This document shows positions 26,831 to 34,361 of a DNA stretch of 50,350 nt, one piece after another. The DNA lies in the NCBI GenBank assembly GCA_020343675.1, contig CP070806.1, forward strand, positions 3,853,510 through 3,903,859. Direction: 5' to 3'. The DNA comes from Phycisphaerales bacterium. Lineage in GTDB: Bacteria; Planctomycetota; Phycisphaerae; Sedimentisphaerales; Anaerobacaceae. The position numbers and the translations under genes are program-made. Numbering within the stretch: the first letter of the stretch is position 1; every line of letters starts with the position of its first letter. The notes below the pieces were generated by a model. The model was not told the DNA's origin and ran no database searches. It saw only the letters and a program-made list of their open reading frames with translations.

Positions 26831-28243
26831 CTACTTTTCGACGGCCACTGGGATGGGAATATCCTGTCGCAGGAATTGACACGTCCCGCCCGCATCTTCG
26901 CAAACGTAGTATAGAGCGTAGGCAGCAAGGTGTGATGTGCCGCCTGTATCCGCAGGCGCCTGGACTTCGAACTCGAGGCGCCGGGGCTCTGAAGTCTCCG
27001 GTTCCCGGCCCTGGGGGGCGGCGAGCAGTTGGGGCTGCACCTTCCAGCCGGCAGGTGCATCGATCCAAAGCCTTAACGGCTCAGCCTCATTGTTCCAATG
27101 GGCCTTGCGCTGCTCGTTCGGACGCAGTGTCACGTGGACCCGCGCAATCTCCCCCAGCTTGACCTGCGGCGGGACGACCGTCACTTCGGTTAGTATCAGG
27201 CTTTGCGTATCGCGGAAAATCCGCCCTTCGGGGTCCGGCGACTTCAACTTGCCTTGTTCGGTATCGAAATTTCGGTCCGGAGCTGCGAGCTCAGAGCCCG
27301 TGGGCAAGACCTCCAGTTTGACAGGTTCCTCACCGCGTTCGGTGATGTCGAGAGCGGCGGCTTGCACCCAATCGTAAAACGGGTAGGGCTTGGTCATGCG
27401 CGGGCCGTACTGCTCGATGCGCCGGCGCCAAATGTACTGGTTCGGCTCGATCCGCCGGGCTCGGGTCCAGCAGTCCACAGCCTTCTGGAAGTCGGCCGGT
27501 TTTCGCTGCGAAGACTCATACCGCATGCGATAACAGACGCCGAGGCGGAAATGCGCGTCACCGTCGTCCGATTTGACCTTGACGGCCTGCGTGTAAGCGT
27601 CTATAGCCTCGTCAATGCGCGCCGGTCCTGCCCAGAGCACCAGAGCGTCGCCCAGTTCTCGCCATGCGTCGGATGATGGGGCTTGCACGGCGCGGCGGCG
27701 CAAGGCGGCCAGATCCGGCTGAGTGGCCTCCTGTACTCTGGCCGCCGATTCGATGCCTTCGGTCGCGAAAGACTTGTTCAGGAACTCTTGCTCGAACGTT
27801 TCGGCCTTCGGCCGGAGGCTGCGCACAATACCGTGCTCATCAATAGCCACCTCAATCGGCACGCCCCTGACCTGCATGACGTTGATTGGATCTTGCAGGA
27901 TGGGCCAATCCAGCCGCTGCCACTGCGCAAACAGTCTCGAGCGCTGGCGATGCTGCTCCTGTGCGACTGCGAGCACAACAAGCCTGCCCTCTTGGACGTA
28001 CTGCTGCATTTTTGCATTCCAGGCCGGCACGGCCTGGCGGCAGCCCCTTCACCACGAGGCGAAGTGGACGAGCAGCACTTTTCGGCCGCGAAACTGCGAC
28101 AGCGATATGGGCGTCCCGTCCATGATGCTGGGCAACGTAAAGTCAGGGTGAGGTTCACCTATGCGGGGCGAGTAGATTGCGCCCGATGCGGCGACAGAAC
28201 AAAAACAGCCGCAAGTCAGAGTCAACAAATTCAGGTTTCGCAT
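26831..28243 (-). CDS. Candidate selenoprotein: thioredoxin-like (UxxC) - TPR - DsbD-alpha-like protein
   Basis: The frame from ATG 28243 reads a signal peptide (NLLTLTCGCFCSVAASGA) and a redoxin N-terminus (RGRKVLLVHFASW). It then meets a single UGA (28051-28049) and continues R-G-C-R-Q-A to a stop at 26833-26831. The UGA occupies the first cysteine of the thioredoxin CxxC, so with selenocysteine the product is 470 residues with U65-R-G-C68. The cis-proline region G-V-P139 and V-A-I-D-E-H-G follow, confirming the fold. TPR-like helices cover ~190-270. Residues ~350-470 resemble the DsbD alpha domain, with C448-x6-C455. A bSECIS-like hairpin directly follows the UGA. It is probably a periplasmic thiol oxidoreductase. 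It lies 27 bases downstream of the NHL-repeat gene in the same direction. The alternative, a nonsense-mutated pseudogene, is less likely because the rest of the frame is intact and the UGA position is exact. Confidence 0.8.
28019..28051 (-). promoter_or_regulatory. Candidate bacterial SECIS element with UGA codon
   Basis: On the minus strand the UGA (28051-28049) is followed by 11 bases, then CCAGGCC (28037-28031), loop GUGCC (28030-28026) and GGCCTGG (28025-28019). The 7-bp stem is perfect, the 5-base loop starts with G, and the loop begins 18 bases after the UGA. Known bacterial SECIS models ask for a small apical loop with G in its first two bases, about 16-37 bases from the UGA. An outer CUGC/GCAG pairing may extend the stem. 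It would recruit SelB to recode the UGA as selenocysteine. Confidence 0.72.
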
Positions 28244-28270
28244 CTTTCAGCTCACATTCGCAGCATAACA

Positions 28271-29266
28271 CTATGGTTGTAGCAGGAATTTCTGCGCCCG
28301 CGAGCCCTGGATGTCGCCAAGGTAAAGATTGCCCTTCGTATCCAGGGCGATGCCGTGGACCCAGTCGAGTTCCCCCAGCTTGCCCGGAGGGACCGTTGTT
28401 TTTGGCAGCGGCACGCGCAGGAGAACCTCGCCCTTCAGATTCAACTTCATAAGGAGCTGGTCCGCCGGCGGGGTAACGAGCCACTCATCTGCTCCCTCTT
28501 TCCTCACGCGCGAAGAACCACAAACCCAAAGCTCCCGATCCTTCGTTATCCAAAGGCCCCACGGTGTCATCAGGTCCGCCCAAACCGCGAGCAGCTTGCC
28601 GCTGCTATCGAAGACCTGGATGCGGGCGTTTTCGCGATCGGCGACGTAGAGCCGCCCTTGGGAATCGGCTACGATCGAGTGCGGCAGGGCAAACTGTCCC
28701 GGCCCATCGCCTTCGGTGCCCCACTCGTCCACGTACCTGCCGTTCGCGTCGAAATGCACGATGCGTCTGTTGCCATACCCGTCGCTGACGAAGATATCAC
28801 CGCTCGGCAGCACGGCCATATCCGTTGGCCTGTCGAAGCGTCTCTGGTCGGCCCCAGCGTGGCCCGGCTCGCCAAGCGTAAGCAGCAGTTCGCCTTCGGA
28901 GCTGTACTTTCGCACCGTGTGACTTTCGATGTTTGCCGTCCAGACGTTGCCGGCCGGATCGATCCTGATGAAGTGCGCGCCGGCGAAATCCTCCATGTCC
29001 CAGGCACGGACGAATCTTCCATCAGTTCGGTAAACCTGCACGGCCGGCTGGCTGCGGGTGAAGATATGGACCTGATCCTGAGCATCAATTGTGATACCGG
29101 GCATTTGGGCCCAGGTGAAGTGGTCCGGTTTTTGAGGCCACGTGACATCGACAACGCAATGGATTCCGCCACTGTCCGCCCGTTCTGTGGGCGAGCACGC
29201 GCACCCATGACATAGCAGGGTCGAGAGCACCATTGCGACGGCAAGAAGATAAGGGGTCGAACGCAT
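28271..29266 (-). CDS. NHL-repeat (six-bladed propeller) secreted protein
   Basis: ATG 29266 has AAGGAG eight bases upstream; the frame extends to 29365 but the extra part is repeat-derived and lacks a ribosome site. The 331-residue product has a signal peptide (YLLAVAMVLSTLL) followed by C-H-G-C-A-C, possibly a lipid-attachment site although the -3 residue is not the usual Leu. NHL blades are visible as G-Q-F-A-L-P-H-S-I-V, G-R-L-Y-V-A-D-R-E-N and G-D-I-F-V-S-D-G-Y-G-N-R-R-I. NHL propellers bind proteins or small ligands. Pairing with the thioredoxin-TPR gene immediately downstream suggests a shared extracytoplasmic redox or binding function. Confidence 0.85.
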   Translation of the reverse strand: MRSTPYLLAVAMVLSTLLCHGCACSPTERADSGGIHCVVDVTWPQKPDHFTWAQMPGITIDAQDQVHIFTRSQPAVQVYRTDGRFVRAWDMEDFAGAHFIRIDPAGNVWTANIESHTVRKYSSEGELLLTLGEPGHAGADQRRFDRPTDMAVLPSGDIFVSDGYGNRRIVHFDANGRYVDEWGTEGDGPGQFALPHSIVADSQGRLYVADRENARIQVFDSSGKLLAVWADLMTPWGLWITKDRELWVCGSSRVRKEGADEWLVTPPADQLLMKLNLKGEVLLRVPLPKTTVPPGKLGELDWVHGIALDTKGNLYLGDIQGSRAQKFLLQP

Positions 29267-29296
29267 AGAACACACTCCTTTCAAGGAACACCAAAT

Positions 29297-29324
29297 CAGA
29301 ACACAGAATACAGAATACAGAACA
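29297..29324. repeat. Four tandem copies of a 7-bp unit, CAGAAYA
   Basis: CAGAACA, CAGAATA, CAGAATA and CAGAACA run without gaps just upstream of the NHL gene's start region. A shorter relative (GAATACAGAATATAGAA) occurs near 6621-6637, downstream of the PD40-amidohydrolase. Function unknown. Confidence 0.7.
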
Positions 29325-29368
29325 CCGCCGCAAGTGGCTTCAGTACGATATTCTGCCCCTTTCAACTA

Positions 29369-30667
29369 TCATAAAGACCAGGGCGACCTCATGGCCCTTG
29401 CGAGCATTCTGTTGGCCGTCTCATTGTTGAGAAATCGCTCGTTCTCGGGATCCCACCGCAGTTTGCGCCCCAGCCGCAGACAAATGTTTCCTGCATGACA
29501 CGTTGTGACCGAGCGATGCGAGACTTCGGCGTTGGATATCGGCTGACTTCGGGTCTTGACGCAGTCGAGGAAGTTGCGATGATGGCCGGTCATGTAGTTA
29601 TAGTCTCTCTGACTGACTTTAAGCTTGTCCATGATCGCCTTGCTCGATGCGGTCACCTTGCCCGTATCGTCAACGCTTACCCAGCCATCGTCGCCGACGA
29701 ATTTGTTTCCCCTTGGCCCTCTGCCGGGCTCGGTCTCGTCGTGATAGACCATCTTGACGCCGTCGGGATACGTTGCCACTACCTCAAAACGCACGGGCGT
29801 GTTGAATAAACCGTCTCGCGGAAACTCAGCCCAGCCTTCGTATTCCACAGGACCCGAGTACTGGCTGTCATGCGCCCACTGGGCCAGGTCATTAAAGTGT
29901 GCTCCGAGGTCTGTAAGCTGCCCGCCGGAGTAATCGTATAGCCAGCGAAACGAGCCGTGACATCTCCTGGGCGTGTAGGCCTCGAAGGGGGCGGGGCCAA
30001 GCCACCTGTCATAGTCAAAACCTTTCGGCACCGCCTCCGGTTTCTGCGGGGGACAGGTCGGGCCATTGTGGTAATAACAATGTAACGTGCGAAGCGGGCC
30101 GAGCATTCCGCTTCGGGTGACGTCAACTGCAAACCGAAAACAGCCGATGCTTCGGCGTTGCGTGCCGGACTGATAGACGGTTCCCAGGCGCTTGATCGTA
30201 TCAGCGACGGCCCGGCCCTCGGCGATGGTCAGCGAAATCGGCTTTTCGCAGTAGATGTCTTTTCCTGCTCTTGCAGCCTCGACGGAAATGATGGCGTGCC
30301 AGTGATCGGGCGTCGCGATAAGCACCGTATCGATGTCATCTCGCATGAGAATGTCACGGAAATCGTTGTACGCTGCACAGTCCTTGTTGCCGTACGCTGC
30401 ATCGACGGTATCCTTTGCCCTGCTGCGGTGCTTGGCATCGACGTCGCAGACGGCCAGCACGCGCAAATCCACGCAGGTCAGGAAATTCCGTAAATTATGC
30501 ATCCCCTGGCCGCCCAGGCCAATCGCCCCCATGGTCAGCCGCTCGCTCGGTGCGACGGATGCGTCCGCGCCGAGAGCCGAGCAGCGCACGAGATAAGGGA
30601 CCGTTACAGTCGTTGCCATCAGTCGGGCTGTGTTCTTCAGCAGGCTTCTTCGCGTCAGTGTATTCAT
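29369..30667 (-). CDS. Gfo/Idh/MocA oxidoreductase, exported
   Basis: A 432-residue protein with a twin-arginine leader (TRRSLLKNTARLMATT). The Rossmann motif is AIGLGGQGMHN, followed by ATPDHWH and C-E-K142-P. The C-terminal DPENERFLNNETANRMLAR block is typical of the exported planctomycete branch. It is expected to oxidise sugar hydroxyls in the periplasm, with cofactor loaded before Tat export. The ribosome site is weak (GAG, eight bases upstream). It lies 32 bases downstream of a sulfatase gene and about 100 bases upstream of the NHL gene, so the four minus-strand genes probably form one unit. Confidence 0.9.
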   Translation of the reverse strand: MNTLTRRSLLKNTARLMATTVTVPYLVRCSALGADASVAPSERLTMGAIGLGGQGMHNLRNFLTCVDLRVLAVCDVDAKHRSRAKDTVDAAYGNKDCAAYNDFRDILMRDDIDTVLIATPDHWHAIISVEAARAGKDIYCEKPISLTIAEGRAVADTIKRLGTVYQSGTQRRSIGCFRFAVDVTRSGMLGPLRTLHCYYHNGPTCPPQKPEAVPKGFDYDRWLGPAPFEAYTPRRCHGSFRWLYDYSGGQLTDLGAHFNDLAQWAHDSQYSGPVEYEGWAEFPRDGLFNTPVRFEVVATYPDGVKMVYHDETEPGRGPRGNKFVGDDGWVSVDDTGKVTASSKAIMDKLKVSQRDYNYMTGHHRNFLDCVKTRSQPISNAEVSHRSVTTCHAGNICLRLGRKLRWDPENERFLNNETANRMLARAMRSPWSL

Positions 30668-30699
30668 ATGGAATTCTCGGCTTTGCTCTGATTCTATGC

Positions 30700-32346
30700 T
30701 TAGGGTTTAGGCGGGACATCCCTGGACCAGTTGTATTCGACGCGATCGGGTGGAAATATCCTCGCCACTAAACGTCCACGCAGCTCCTGGCAGACCTTGC
30801 GATAATTCCGGTCATGTCCGAGGTTGTATCGCTCAGCAGGGTCGTTCTTTCGGTCGAAGAGGCTGATGTCAAGATCCGTCAGCGGACTCTTCGCGGCCCA
30901 GTCCATCTCTTCGCTTCTGAGCCGTCGTCCGCTTCGCGGGTCGGGAGAAACCTGCATCTCGAATGACCAGTGTTCTGTCCGAAGCATGGCACGGCGCCCG
31001 TATGTGAGCTTCTCACTGATTGCTTCAGTGCGAGGGGCCAAGCGGCCCTGAGCGGTTACGGCCAGGTCCCGGCCCTCCAGATGCCCGGGCAGCTTCACCC
31101 CGGCGGCATTTAGGAACGTCGGCGCCAGATCGATAAGCTCGACAAAATCATCGCAGACCCTCCCTCGCGGCAGGCGTCCGTCCGAAGAAGCGGCGATCAG
31201 CGGCACGTGCACGGACACGTCGTAAAACGTGAACTTCTCCTGCATCCCGTGCTCGCCAACCTTGCACCCGTGGTCGGGATTGAACACCATCAGCCAGGGA
31301 CGATCACCGCAAGACGCTTTGAAAGCCCTGATGACCCGGCCGATTTCGCTGTCCACGTAACTTGCCAGGCCGTAGTAGTCCGCTCGCATCTTGCGGATCT
31401 CCGCCTCTTTCATGCCATGGACGCGCAGGTTCTCGTAGGCGGTTCTTGTCTGCCGGCCGAAAGACTCGATCTCAGCTTGCGTTACGCGCGGAAACGGAAT
31501 CGACGCTGGGTCGTAGGCTCTATTAAATGGAGCGGGCGGAAGGACCGGCGTGTGCGGATAGATGTACGAGACACGCAGGCAGATGGGCCGGTCGTTGAAC
31601 GTATTGGACTGAAGATGCTCAATCGCCATGTTTGACAGATGAGCGGTCAGCGTCTGGTCGGCCGAGACGGGATTCGTTCCGCCGATGATCAGTTTCTTTT
31701 CGGTCAGGTACCGCCTGAGGATGCCAAGCTCGGACTCGCGTTCGGCGCCTTTGACCAACTCCGAAGGTCTGGCCTCCTGAATGTTGGCCCGGCCCCAGGA
31801 GTGAAAATCCTTGTCTGCAAAGGCATTAAGGACGTTGTACCACCTGCCGTCAGGCGTGTAAGGCCGGTCTTTCGAGGCCAGCCGGTAGTGGTGCTCCTTG
31901 CCGAAGCTGGCCAGCTCATAGCCGCTGCGGTGCAGCAGCTCGGTGAAGAAGGGCACCGAGAATTCCGTATTCGGATGGGAGTATTCGAATCCATAGACAC
32001 CCGTGTGGTGCGGATACCGGCCCGTGAGCATTGAGACACGAGAGCCCACGCACAGCGGGGCCTGACAATATGCCTGGCGGAACAACACTCCTTCGGCGGC
32101 CAGGGCATCGAGATTGGGCGAGCGGACCCAGTCGTGCCGGCCGTAGGCGCGGATCGTGTCCCAGCGGTGCTCGTCGGTCATGATCCAGAGAATGTTCGGG
32201 CGTTCCCTGCTTGCGGCTTGACCGTAATCGGCGGCGCCGCCCAGCAGCACTGCGCCCGCACTGCCGATGCGTTGGAGGAACGCGCGTCTGGAAATACCGT
32301 GGGGCGACTCTTTCATTTGCTTTTGCTCTTGTGGTCTGGACGTCAT
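30700..32346 (-). CDS. Sulfatase family protein with atypical CVGSR motif
   Basis: A ~548-residue alkaline-phosphatase-superfamily protein with a leader (ISRRAFLQRIGSAGAVLLGGAA). The start could be GTG 32352, ATG 32346 or ATG 32316; none has a strong ribosome site. The metal aspartate lies in M-T-D-E-H-R and a second metal region in N-P-D-H-G. Counting from GTG 32352, the modification site reads C101-V-G103-S-R105, with Gly where formylglycine-generating enzyme normally needs Pro or Ala. It may still be converted by another route, be inactive as a sulfatase, or act as a phosphodiesterase-like relative. It heads the minus-strand unit that continues to the selenoprotein candidate. Confidence 0.85.
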   Translation of the reverse strand: MTSRPQEQKQMKESPHGISRRAFLQRIGSAGAVLLGGAADYGQAASRERPNILWIMTDEHRWDTIRAYGRHDWVRSPNLDALAAEGVLFRQAYCQAPLCVGSRVSMLTGRYPHHTGVYGFEYSHPNTEFSVPFFTELLHRSGYELASFGKEHHYRLASKDRPYTPDGRWYNVLNAFADKDFHSWGRANIQEARPSELVKGAERESELGILRRYLTEKKLIIGGTNPVSADQTLTAHLSNMAIEHLQSNTFNDRPICLRVSYIYPHTPVLPPAPFNRAYDPASIPFPRVTQAEIESFGRQTRTAYENLRVHGMKEAEIRKMRADYYGLASYVDSEIGRVIRAFKASCGDRPWLMVFNPDHGCKVGEHGMQEKFTFYDVSVHVPLIAASSDGRLPRGRVCDDFVELIDLAPTFLNAAGVKLPGHLEGRDLAVTAQGRLAPRTEAISEKLTYGRRAMLRTEHWSFEMQVSPDPRSGRRLRSEEMDWAAKSPLTDLDISLFDRKNDPAERYNLGHDRNYRKVCQELRGRLVARIFPPDRVEYNWSRDVPPKP

Positions 32347-32533
32347 ATTCACTCGGCCGCTCTTATTCCCGGTGATGGCACAGCTTCTTAGTCAACCGAT
32401 GCAGAGCTCATCGTAATCCTCCATGCTCTTGTGTCAAGACTAAATGACTGTGGCCATTGACTGTGCCGGTCGAATCGCTTATTTATGGGATGCTTTCGAG
32501 AAGAAGAATGCGTTTACGGATGGATGGCGCTAC

Positions 32534-33688
32534 ATGAAGACGCTTCGATTCGGAATAATCGGCTGCGGCATGATGGGGCGAGAGTTTGCCAGCGCTGCGG
32601 CGCGCTGGTTTCATCTGCCCGGGATGGCGGTACGGCCTGAAATTGTCGCAATCTGCCGGCGGAACCTCTCACCCGAGAACGTCCATTGGTTCCGCGACAA
32701 CATCCCCACAATTAAACAGGTCACCGATGACTTTCGCGAGCTTCTGGACAATCCCGATGTCGAAGCGGTGTATATCTCCGTTCCGCACAATCTGCATCAG
32801 AGGTTCTACTGTGCCGCTCTGGAGGCGGGCAAGCACGTGATGGGCGAGAAGCCGTTCGGCATAGACAAGCGGGCAAGTGATGCGATTGTAGCCTGTGCCG
32901 GCAAGCACCCAGACCTGTTTGTACGATGCTCGTCACAGTTCATGTTTTTCCCGGCCGTGCAGAGGATCGGCCGGATGATTGAGGCGGGCGCCTTCGGCAC
33001 CATTATTGAGGTCAAGGCCGGTTTCCTGCATTGTAGTGACCTCGATCCCGCTAAACCGATCAACTGGAAGCGAATGGTCGAATACAACGGCGAATATGGC
33101 TGCATGGGTGATCTGGGCCCTCACGTCTGCTCGGTTCCTTTTCGAGCAGGTTGGGTCCCCGTCAACGTGCGTGCGGTGCTGTCCAATATCATGCCCGAGC
33201 GTCCCGACAGCGATGGTCGGATGGTGCCTTGCCGGACGTGGGACAATGCAACGTTGCTTTGTGAAGCACGCGATTCGAGGTCGGGTGATATCTTTCCACT
33301 GACGCTCCGGACGCAGCGCATCTGCCCGGGCCGGAAAAACGATTGGTATCTTGAGATATTGGGCACCAAAGCGTGTGCGAAATTCAGCACGACTGATGCC
33401 AATACGCTTGGAGTCCTCGAATACACCGGCGGCGAGCAGCGGTGGCAGAAGATAGCGATGGGGCAGGAAGTCCCATTCGAATCCATAACGCACGGCATCT
33501 TTCAGTTTGGTGTCTCGGATGCGATTCTTCAAATGTGGGCCGGATTCCTGTACGAGTTCGACAAAGGCCGGTCGTTAACCGGATTCTCAGGGACTGTGAC
33601 GGTGCAGGAGACGACGTTGTGGCACCAATTGTTCACCGCCGCCTTGGAGTCTCACAGGACCGGCTCGGTCGTCACCGTTTCCAGCTAA
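32534..33688 (+). CDS. Gfo/Idh/MocA oxidoreductase, cytoplasmic
   Basis: ATG 32534 begins directly with the Rossmann strand (MKTLRFGIIGCGMMG); the frame is open to 32444 but the extra 30 residues show no leader or family sequence. The 384-residue protein has V-P-H-N-L-H-Q, G-E-K106-P and G-D-L-G-P-H-V. The region near residue 160 and the CPGRKNDWYLEI block place it in a sugar/inositol dehydrogenase-like subgroup. It lacks a leader, so it should act in the cytoplasm. The substrate is not predictable. It is divergent from the sulfatase at 30700-32346. Confidence 0.87.
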   Translation: MKTLRFGIIGCGMMGREFASAAARWFHLPGMAVRPEIVAICRRNLSPENVHWFRDNIPTIKQVTDDFRELLDNPDVEAVYISVPHNLHQRFYCAALEAGKHVMGEKPFGIDKRASDAIVACAGKHPDLFVRCSSQFMFFPAVQRIGRMIEAGAFGTIIEVKAGFLHCSDLDPAKPINWKRMVEYNGEYGCMGDLGPHVCSVPFRAGWVPVNVRAVLSNIMPERPDSDGRMVPCRTWDNATLLCEARDSRSGDIFPLTLRTQRICPGRKNDWYLEILGTKACAKFSTTDANTLGVLEYTGGEQRWQKIAMGQEVPFESITHGIFQFGVSDAILQMWAGFLYEFDKGRSLTGFSGTVTVQETTLWHQLFTAALESHRTGSVVTVSS

Positions 33689-33711
33689 CCTGCTCAAAGA
33701 AAAGGATTCTC

Positions 33712-34326
33712 TTGACAGATATGAATATTGCTACGATGGAAGTCCCCGATGTCGGCCCGGTGACGGTCATAAAGTCCGACAGGGCCAAATACATTCGCAT
33801 CACGATACGACCCGACGAGACTATCCGGCTGACCGTACCCAAACGCGTATCGGTCGAAAAGGGCAGACGGTTTCTACGCTCCAAAGTCCCATGGATCAAA
33901 AAGAGTCTGCGCAGGCTCGAACGTCTCAAGAGCACAGAACAGAATTCACCCCTGGGATCAGGCCTACCGTCCGAAATCGACGAGTTGGAGACCCAGGATG
34001 TACTCATCGGACGGCTGGAAGAGATGGCACGAATCCATCATTTGAAATACGGCAAAGTCACAATCAGGAATCAGAAGACCAAATGGGGCAGTTGTTCATC
34101 TAAGAACAATATCAGTCTGAACGTCAACCTTCTGAGGCTGCCCGAGCCGTTGAGGGACTATGTGATACTGCACGAGCTGGTACACACCCGGTTCAAGAAC
34201 CACGGCAAAGAGTTCTGGGCGGAACTGGACAGAGCTGTCGGCGGCGGCGCCAAAGAGCTGGCCAGGAAACTGAAAAAACACAGGCTTGGCCCGAGCACAA
34301 CCGGCGGCATGGAACGATTGATCTAA
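33712..34326 (+). CDS. YgjP-like (DUF45/M48-type) metallopeptidase domain protein
   Basis: The product is ~204 residues and matches the single-domain length of the YgjP family (PF01863). It has K-W-G-S-C-S, then H154-E155-L-V-H158 and a third histidine H164 (F-K-N-H-G), a gluzincin-like zinc site. TTG 33712 is chosen because AAAGGA ends five bases before it; ATG 33721 is the alternative and would be 14 bases from that site. YgjP proteins are predicted zinc-dependent hydrolases of unknown substrate. There is no leader. It sits 23 bases after an oxidoreductase gene and 35 before a beta-helix gene, and has no obvious link to glycan use. Confidence 0.87.
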   Translation: MTDMNIATMEVPDVGPVTVIKSDRAKYIRITIRPDETIRLTVPKRVSVEKGRRFLRSKVPWIKKSLRRLERLKSTEQNSPLGSGLPSEIDELETQDVLIGRLEEMARIHHLKYGKVTIRNQKTKWGSCSSKNNISLNVNLLRLPEPLRDYVILHELVHTRFKNHGKEFWAELDRAVGGGAKELARKLKKHRLGPSTTGGMERLI

Positions 34327-34361
34327 TACGGTTGTCCGGCACAGGCAATGGAGCGTGACCT

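Noticed and set aside
28030-28243. Two separate genes, or a pseudogene, split at the UGA 28049-28051
   Set aside because: Both halves are one redoxin domain in the same frame, no ribosome site precedes the second half, and the UGA sits exactly at a catalytic Cys with a SECIS-like hairpin after it.
29297-29324. CRISPR-like repeat
   Set aside because: Units are 7 bases with no spacers.
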